This document shows, piece after piece, positions 59,747-64,000 of a stretch of DNA of 64,000 bases (positions are counted from its first letter, which is position 1; the number at the start of each line of letters is the position of its first letter). A model generated the notes under the pieces. It ran no database searches and had not been told where the DNA came from. It was given only the letters and a program-made list of their open reading frames with translations. The DNA is from Bacteroidota bacterium (GTDB taxonomy: Bacteria > Bacteroidota > Bacteroidia > UKL13-3): positions 16,150 through 80,149 of the forward strand of contig JAIXSO010000046.1 in assembly GCA_027484685.1 (NCBI GenBank), in the 5' to 3' direction. The position numbers were made by a program, and so were the translations under genes.

Positions 59747-60613
59747 TTACTTCATGTCAATTTCGCGTCTGGTAATCATTTTACCGTCAATATAAACTTT
59801 TAGATAATACTTTCCATTTTCTAAATCATCGTTGGTAATAACAACACGTTTGCTATTTGGGCCTACTGCCAAGGTATCACCAGCTATGCATTGTTTTACT
59901 ACAGCATTGTTTTTATCGCAAAGTTCTACTTTTAAAACCTGTGGTGTGCTTACTGTAAAGTTTAAAGTGGAGGTAAATGTAAACTTGGTTTTAGCTGGTG
60001 GAGTGTAACTATTACTTGAGTTAACAGATGTGAATTTTTTTAACAACTTTTCGTAATTCAAGTTTTTAACAGTAGCCACATAAGCTAACATTTCTTTATC
60101 GTGTTCGCTGTAAATACTAAATTGTGGAGATATGTTATCGGTAAAAGTCCACATGGCATTTTGGGTATTGCTATTATTATAATATGCTTTGGTATCGAGC
60201 CATTCAGCAAATTTTTTGGCATCAGTATTTCCAAAATTTCCGGTAGTAAATACCAAATCTTGTCTTGGGCCTGCATCTTCTTTTTGGGCACAAACAGCAG
60301 TTATTTTATTGGTTTTAACTTGATTTGGAGCTAGCTCAATATTTTCACGCTTTACTACTATTAGGTTTTGAACATTTGAATCGGCAGGAATAAACATACG
60401 ACCGGCTTCAATTATAATGTTAAGTTTACTGTTTTTTAGGTTTACCATGCGTACACTCAAACACTCGCCCGTGTGGCCAGAAGTTGATTTTACTTTAATG
60501 GCAATAATTTTGTTTTTAAGCGCCTCTGAAATAGATATTTCTTTGCAATATGTTGTTTTTGAGAATATTGTAAAAATATACATAATGGCAGTTAGCATGA
60601 TTAAGTTTTTCAT
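59747..60613 (-). CDS. Secreted protein, unknown
   Basis: The 288-residue protein has a signal peptide (MKNLIMLTAIMYIFTIFSKTTYCKE), a middle region with AVCAQKEDAGPRQDLVFTTG and AKKFAEWLDTKAYYNN, and a C-terminal beta domain (KVELCDKNNAVVKQ ... GKYYLKVYIDGKMITRREI) like the PKD/FlgD-type folds ending many Bacteroidota exports. It lacks a recognisable T9SS tail. Divergent from the amylase gene. Confidence 0.65.
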   Translation of the reverse strand: MKNLIMLTAIMYIFTIFSKTTYCKEISISEALKNKIIAIKVKSTSGHTGECLSVRMVNLKNSKLNIIIEAGRMFIPADSNVQNLIVVKRENIELAPNQVKTNKITAVCAQKEDAGPRQDLVFTTGNFGNTDAKKFAEWLDTKAYYNNSNTQNAMWTFTDNISPQFSIYSEHDKEMLAYVATVKNLNYEKLLKKFTSVNSSNSYTPPAKTKFTFTSTLNFTVSTPQVLKVELCDKNNAVVKQCIAGDTLAVGPNSKRVVITNDDLENGKYYLKVYIDGKMITRREIDMK

Positions 60614-60675
60614 ATTTCATTTTATTTATTGGTTATAAAACGAAACGTCATAAAAATTATTACAAATTTTAAAAG

Positions 60676-60683
60676 TATATTCG
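60676..60683 (+). promoter_or_regulatory. Candidate -7 box of the amylase gene
   Basis: TATATTCG differs from TAnnTTTG at one base and lies 15 bases before the start codon at 60699. No -33 TTG was found. Confidence 0.35.
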
Positions 60684-60698
60684 CTCAAAATATCCATT

Positions 60699-62546
60699 AT
60701 GAAAAAAATACTGTTGTTAATTGTAGCTTTTACAGCCCTTCAAACCTCGGCTCAAAATTACAAACCACTTGAAAGAGTTGATCCTCCATTTTGGTGGAAT
60801 AATTTAAATAATAAAGAGTTGCAGTTAATGCTGAATGGTAAAAATATTGCGGCTAGCACTGTAAAAATTAATACAGTTGGTGTAAAATTAATCAGAGTAG
60901 AAAAGGTAGAAAATGCTGATTATTTATTTGCTTATATCAATCTTCAAAATTTTAAGGGAAATACCATCCAAATAGAGTTTAGCAATGGAAAAGAGAAGTT
61001 TAATTATGCTTATAAATTAGAAACTTTAACCAAAGATATTGACAATATAACCCAAGCCGATTTTATATACATGGCCATGCCCGATAGGTTTGCCAATGGC
61101 GATACAACTAACGATGTAGTAACTGGCATGCGCGAAGCAATATGTGATAGAAATGATTTGAATGGTCGACACGGAGGCGACTTAAAAGGAGTTATGCAGC
61201 ACTTGGATTACATGAAAGATTTAGGTATAACTACCCTTTGGTTAAATCCAGCTTTGATAAACGATCAACCCAAATACAGTTATCATGGTTATGCTTTAAC
61301 CGATCATTATTTAATTGACCCAAGATTTGGAACCAATGCCGATTACAAAAAATTAGGTGCTGAACTAAAAAAACGTAATATGAAATTGGTTATGGATTTA
61401 GTTCCTAATCATATTGGCGATAAACATTGGATGTTTTTAAATATGCCTGAAAAAAGTTTTGTAAACCAATGGCCTGAGTTTACTAGAACCAATTATCGCG
61501 CGCCTGTTCATTTTGACCCTTATGCCAGCAAAGCCGAAAAAAAAATAATGACCGATGGATGGTTTGATACGCAAATGCCTGATGTAAATGAGCGCAACCC
61601 AAGAGTGGCAACCTACTTAATGCAAAGCTATTTGTGGTGGATTAATTATGCTGGAATTGATGGTTTTAGAATTGATACTTACAGTTATAACGATGTAGAG
61701 TTTATGGAAAAATGCATGGGATACATTAAAAAAGAATATCCTAATTTTTGGAGCAGTGGCGAAATTTGGGAACGTGGCGTATTGAGCAATGCTTATTTTG
61801 TTAATAAAAGTAATTATGCCAAAGCACCGCAAAGTAATTTAACTAGTGCCATTGATTTTAACATGCATTGGGCTTTAAACGAAGCTTTATTAGACACGCC
61901 AGAATGGGATAAAGGTTTGGCTAAAATATACCAAACCTTAGCACAAGATGGACTTTATAGCAACCCCAATTTAAACTTAACATTTTTAGATAACCACGAT
62001 TTGAACCGTTTTTACTCTATTATGAAAAACGATTTGAAAAAGTATAAAATGGGAATTGGTTTGCTATTAACCATGCGTGGAGTTCCAAGCATTTATTATG
62101 GAACCGAAATTTTGGTTAAAAATCCGCAACTACCACGTAAAAGCGATGGTGAAGTACGCATGGATTTTGTAGGTGCTTGGCCTCAAGATAAAACCAGTAA
62201 ATTTACTCCTGAAGGCCGAACTGAAGAAGAAAATGAAGCATTTAATTATTTGAGAAAAATAGCCAATTGGCGCCAAACCAACGAAGCCATAACCAAGGGC
62301 AAAACCACTCATTTTGCAGTAGATAATGGAGTGTATGTATATTTTAGATACACCGATAAAAAAACAGTTATGGTTATCATCAATCGCCATGCAAAAGCAC
62401 AAACTGTTACTTTTAAAAAGTATGATGAAATACTGAATAAATTTACCAAAGCCAAAGATATTATGACCGATAATACTGTAAACTTAAGCGATAAAACTTT
62501 GCAAATAGAACCTGATACGATTAGGATTTTTGAATTAGCGGAGTAG
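60699..62546 (+). CDS. Secreted GH13 alpha-amylase/cyclomaltodextrinase
   Basis: The 615-residue protein has a signal peptide (MKKILLLIVAFTALQTSAQ), an N-terminal Ig-like domain with VDPPFWWNNLNNKELQLMLNG as in Bacteroidota neopullulanases, and the GH13 barrel. Conserved regions are VMDLVPNHIG, GFRIDTYSY (nucleophile Asp), SSGEIWERG (acid Glu) and FLDNHDLNRF (third Asp). It cleaves alpha-1,4-glucans in the periplasm, like SusA. No SusC/D pair is in the window. Confidence 0.93.
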   Translation: MKKILLLIVAFTALQTSAQNYKPLERVDPPFWWNNLNNKELQLMLNGKNIAASTVKINTVGVKLIRVEKVENADYLFAYINLQNFKGNTIQIEFSNGKEKFNYAYKLETLTKDIDNITQADFIYMAMPDRFANGDTTNDVVTGMREAICDRNDLNGRHGGDLKGVMQHLDYMKDLGITTLWLNPALINDQPKYSYHGYALTDHYLIDPRFGTNADYKKLGAELKKRNMKLVMDLVPNHIGDKHWMFLNMPEKSFVNQWPEFTRTNYRAPVHFDPYASKAEKKIMTDGWFDTQMPDVNERNPRVATYLMQSYLWWINYAGIDGFRIDTYSYNDVEFMEKCMGYIKKEYPNFWSSGEIWERGVLSNAYFVNKSNYAKAPQSNLTSAIDFNMHWALNEALLDTPEWDKGLAKIYQTLAQDGLYSNPNLNLTFLDNHDLNRFYSIMKNDLKKYKMGIGLLLTMRGVPSIYYGTEILVKNPQLPRKSDGEVRMDFVGAWPQDKTSKFTPEGRTEEENEAFNYLRKIANWRQTNEAITKGKTTHFAVDNGVYVYFRYTDKKTVMVIINRHAKAQTVTFKKYDEILNKFTKAKDIMTDNTVNLSDKTLQIEPDTIRIFELAE

Positions 62547-62554
62547 TTCGAAGT

Positions 62555-62714
62555 TCACAGTTCGAAGAAATTCGAATAACTAAATTCGAAATTCGAAATA
62601 TATACAGTCAGACGATTGTGAAAAGGTTTGCGATGGCAAGGCATCAGACTGTTAAACTAATATCGAACATCGAATAACAAATAACGAACAACGACAAACG
62701 AACAAAACCACCAA
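62555..62714. repeat. TTCGAA-word low-complexity spacer
   Basis: The spacer is built of ttcgaa / attcgaa / atcgaa and aacgaac words. It includes an imperfect inverted pair ACAGTCAGA (from about 62605) and TCAGACTGT (about 62646-62654). No gene seen. Confidence 0.4.
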
Positions 62715-63452
62715 TTGAAAAGAAAACGTAACATAATTTCATTGATATTTAGCCTCCTTTTAGGGCTTTTTATGTGTTATTTCAATATAAGAGAAATATG
62801 GTTAAATCAATCTATTGAATGGTTTGAAACGGCTCCTTTTCTTTGGTTAGGTTTAAGCATTTTAATTATCGTACTTAGCTTGGTTTTGTATTTTAAAACA
62901 GAATGGTATTTCATTATTTCTATATCTTTTTGGTTTTGTTTATTTGTTAATTTCTTTTTCGAAATGGCAAATAAACCACTGTGCTTTGAGCGAGAACTTA
63001 AATATGGTTATAAAGCCAATATGAGTTTACCTAATGATGGAAACACGTATAAGGTTTACTTTAAAACATTACAAACGGTAATGCAAAAATACAAACCTGA
63101 AGAAATGGAAGAATTTGCAAGTGAAGAAGCAATGGCTAAAAAATTTCAAACTTATGAAGATTTGTTTCCTTGCATTACTGATAGTGATTATGTAGAAAGT
63201 GTTAATAAAAGTGCGCTAAGCGAATTTGTAACTGATACTATTATAAACCATCATTTTTATACCCTTAATCATGGAGCTATTTACAATATAGATAATGTGC
63301 TCAAAGATGCAAAATTCGCAAATAAAATTCCTTCAATACTCTACAAAAATGGCAAATTTTTTAGATACAAATTATTACCTGTTACTCCTCAAATGATAAC
63401 AGATAGTGCTGGAATTGTAATGGTAAATTTAGGTGAAGTAAGTTTTGAGTAG
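62715..63452 (+). CDS. Membrane protein, unknown
   Basis: The 245-residue protein has three N-terminal membrane helices (about 8-27, 40-60, 66-88) and a soluble C-terminal domain of ~155 residues (KYGYKANMSLPNDGNTYKVYFKTLQTVMQKYKPEEMEEF ...). I recognise no family. The start is TTG 62715; the next ATG lies within the first helix. A terminator follows at 63495-63525. Confidence 0.6.
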   Translation: MKRKRNIISLIFSLLLGLFMCYFNIREIWLNQSIEWFETAPFLWLGLSILIIVLSLVLYFKTEWYFIISISFWFCLFVNFFFEMANKPLCFERELKYGYKANMSLPNDGNTYKVYFKTLQTVMQKYKPEEMEEFASEEAMAKKFQTYEDLFPCITDSDYVESVNKSALSEFVTDTIINHHFYTLNHGAIYNIDNVLKDAKFANKIPSILYKNGKFFRYKLLPVTPQMITDSAGIVMVNLGEVSFE

Positions 63453-64000
63453 TTTATTGTTATGAACAACTAACAACGAATAGATGGTTCGGGAAAAGAG
63501 ACTGTTTCAAAAGGACAGCCTCTTTGTATTTTGTTCCTCGCCCTAAAGGGCGAGGCAATGGATAATCAAAATAAATCTGTTAAAAAATAACTGGCCTTTA
63601 TGAATTGCCACGACCTTTAGGTGGAGAATTTTTTCAAATAATCATTTTCTAAACTATTAAGCGCAACAAAAAATAGTTTTTTCAATCGCCTCAGCTAAAC
63701 ATTGGAACAAATTGCTCCATCAATTGCCACGACCTTTAGGTCGTGGATAAGAGGATAATAAACAAATGGCTTTAGCCAAACGCTTCTTTATTTTACACAC
63801 AAGTTTTGGCTAAAGCCGAGTTGCATTTTTTTATTCCGTGCCCTAAAGGGCACGGCAATTGATACTAGCAAATAATAATTTTCAAAACTGATTGGCTTTA
63901 TACTTATTAATCTTTGTAATATCTAAAACAAATTATCCTATTCAATAGACATGGCTGTATGGATGGATCAATTGCCACGACCTTTAGGTCGTGGATAAGA
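63453..64000. repeat. REP-like hairpin array
   Basis: The last 548 bases hold no gene but at least five hairpins with a four-base TTTA/TAAA loop: 63536-63555, 63608-63626 (degenerate), 63727-63746, 63836-63855 and 63975-63994. The 32 bases at 63721-63752 and 63969-64000 are identical. Stems differ between copies but keep pairing (CCACGACC, CCGTGCCC, CCTCGCCC with their inverses). All carry the same CAATTGCC-type flank in one orientation or the other. GGCTTTAGCCAAA (63768-63780) and its inverse (63805-63817) form another pair. The array runs off the window. Confidence 0.85.
63495..63525 (+). terminator. Terminator after the membrane protein gene
   Basis: AAAGAGACTGT pairs with ACAGCCTCTTT with one mismatch, followed by a T-rich stretch, 43 bases after the stop at 63452. 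Confidence 0.7.

Noticed and set aside
62555..62714. tRNA-like TTCGAA words
   Set aside because: No cloverleaf can be drawn. The words repeat in simple tandem fashion without acceptor or anticodon stems.
63536..64000. CRISPR-like array of repeated ~20-30 base units
   Set aside because: Spacing is irregular, units occur in both orientations, stems vary with compensatory changes and no cas gene is present. REP-like hairpins explain it better.

Overview
The window comes from a low-GC Bacteroidota chromosome, probably a gliding member of the Cytophagia/Chitinophagia/Sphingobacteriia side of the phylum. The evidence is a complete gldKLMN block with a PorP/SprF gene (type IX secretion and gliding motor), two large T9SS client proteins with type A and type B C-terminal domains, TAnnTTTG promoter boxes, a split MetH, and a carotenoid cluster with CruF, CrtZ and CrtYcd-type proteins. 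No rRNA or tRNA gene was seen.

Layout. 1-6.3 kb: start of gmk, yicC, crcB, rsgA, an accessory region between rsgA and dtd (a DUF559 nuclease fused in frame into another ORF, then two toxin-antitoxin remnants or modules bracketed by copies of the dtd 5' end), a small secreted protein inside inverted repeats, and purQ. 6.3-11.3 kb: thiL, a four-gene carotenoid operon (crtD-like, cruF, crtZ, crtYcd) and a lone receiver protein. 11.7-16.9 kb: a Met/Asn-rich PhaE-like protein, a divergent MaoC/PhaJ-like hydratase, an S9 peptidase and a small anchored protein. 17-25 kb: a 2.6-kilo-residue secreted protein with SBBP repeats, five LamG modules and a T9SS tail. 25-29.5 kb: a LytS-type propeller histidine kinase with its LytTR regulator. 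29.7-34.2 kb: split metH under a SAM-I riboswitch, with a GxxExxY nuclease-fold gene flanked by inverted repeats between the halves. 34.3-40.7 kb: corA, a gliding-motility-associated secreted protein, comB and metK. 40.8-46.6 kb: gldN, gldM, gldL, gldK, porP/sprF. 46.8-53.6 kb: hemD, DUF4271, a BamA/TamA-like barrel, an LPP20-like lipoprotein, a sigma-54 activator and miaB. 53.8-64 kb: a Nif3-like gene, a zinc-ribbon coiled-coil gene, a tandem paralogue cluster, a serine hydrolase, small secreted proteins, a GH13 amylase, a membrane protein and a REP-like hairpin array.

Methionine/SAM genes (metH halves, metK) and T9SS machinery plus two clients are the main functional themes. The most unusual layer is the repeats. 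Short dispersed sequences and inverted repeats bracket single genes (DUF559, GxxExxY, two small orphans), supply stop codons, and in two places (crcB, the DUF559 host ORF) lie in frame within coding sequence. Functional assignments rest on motif recognition by eye; no database search was run.
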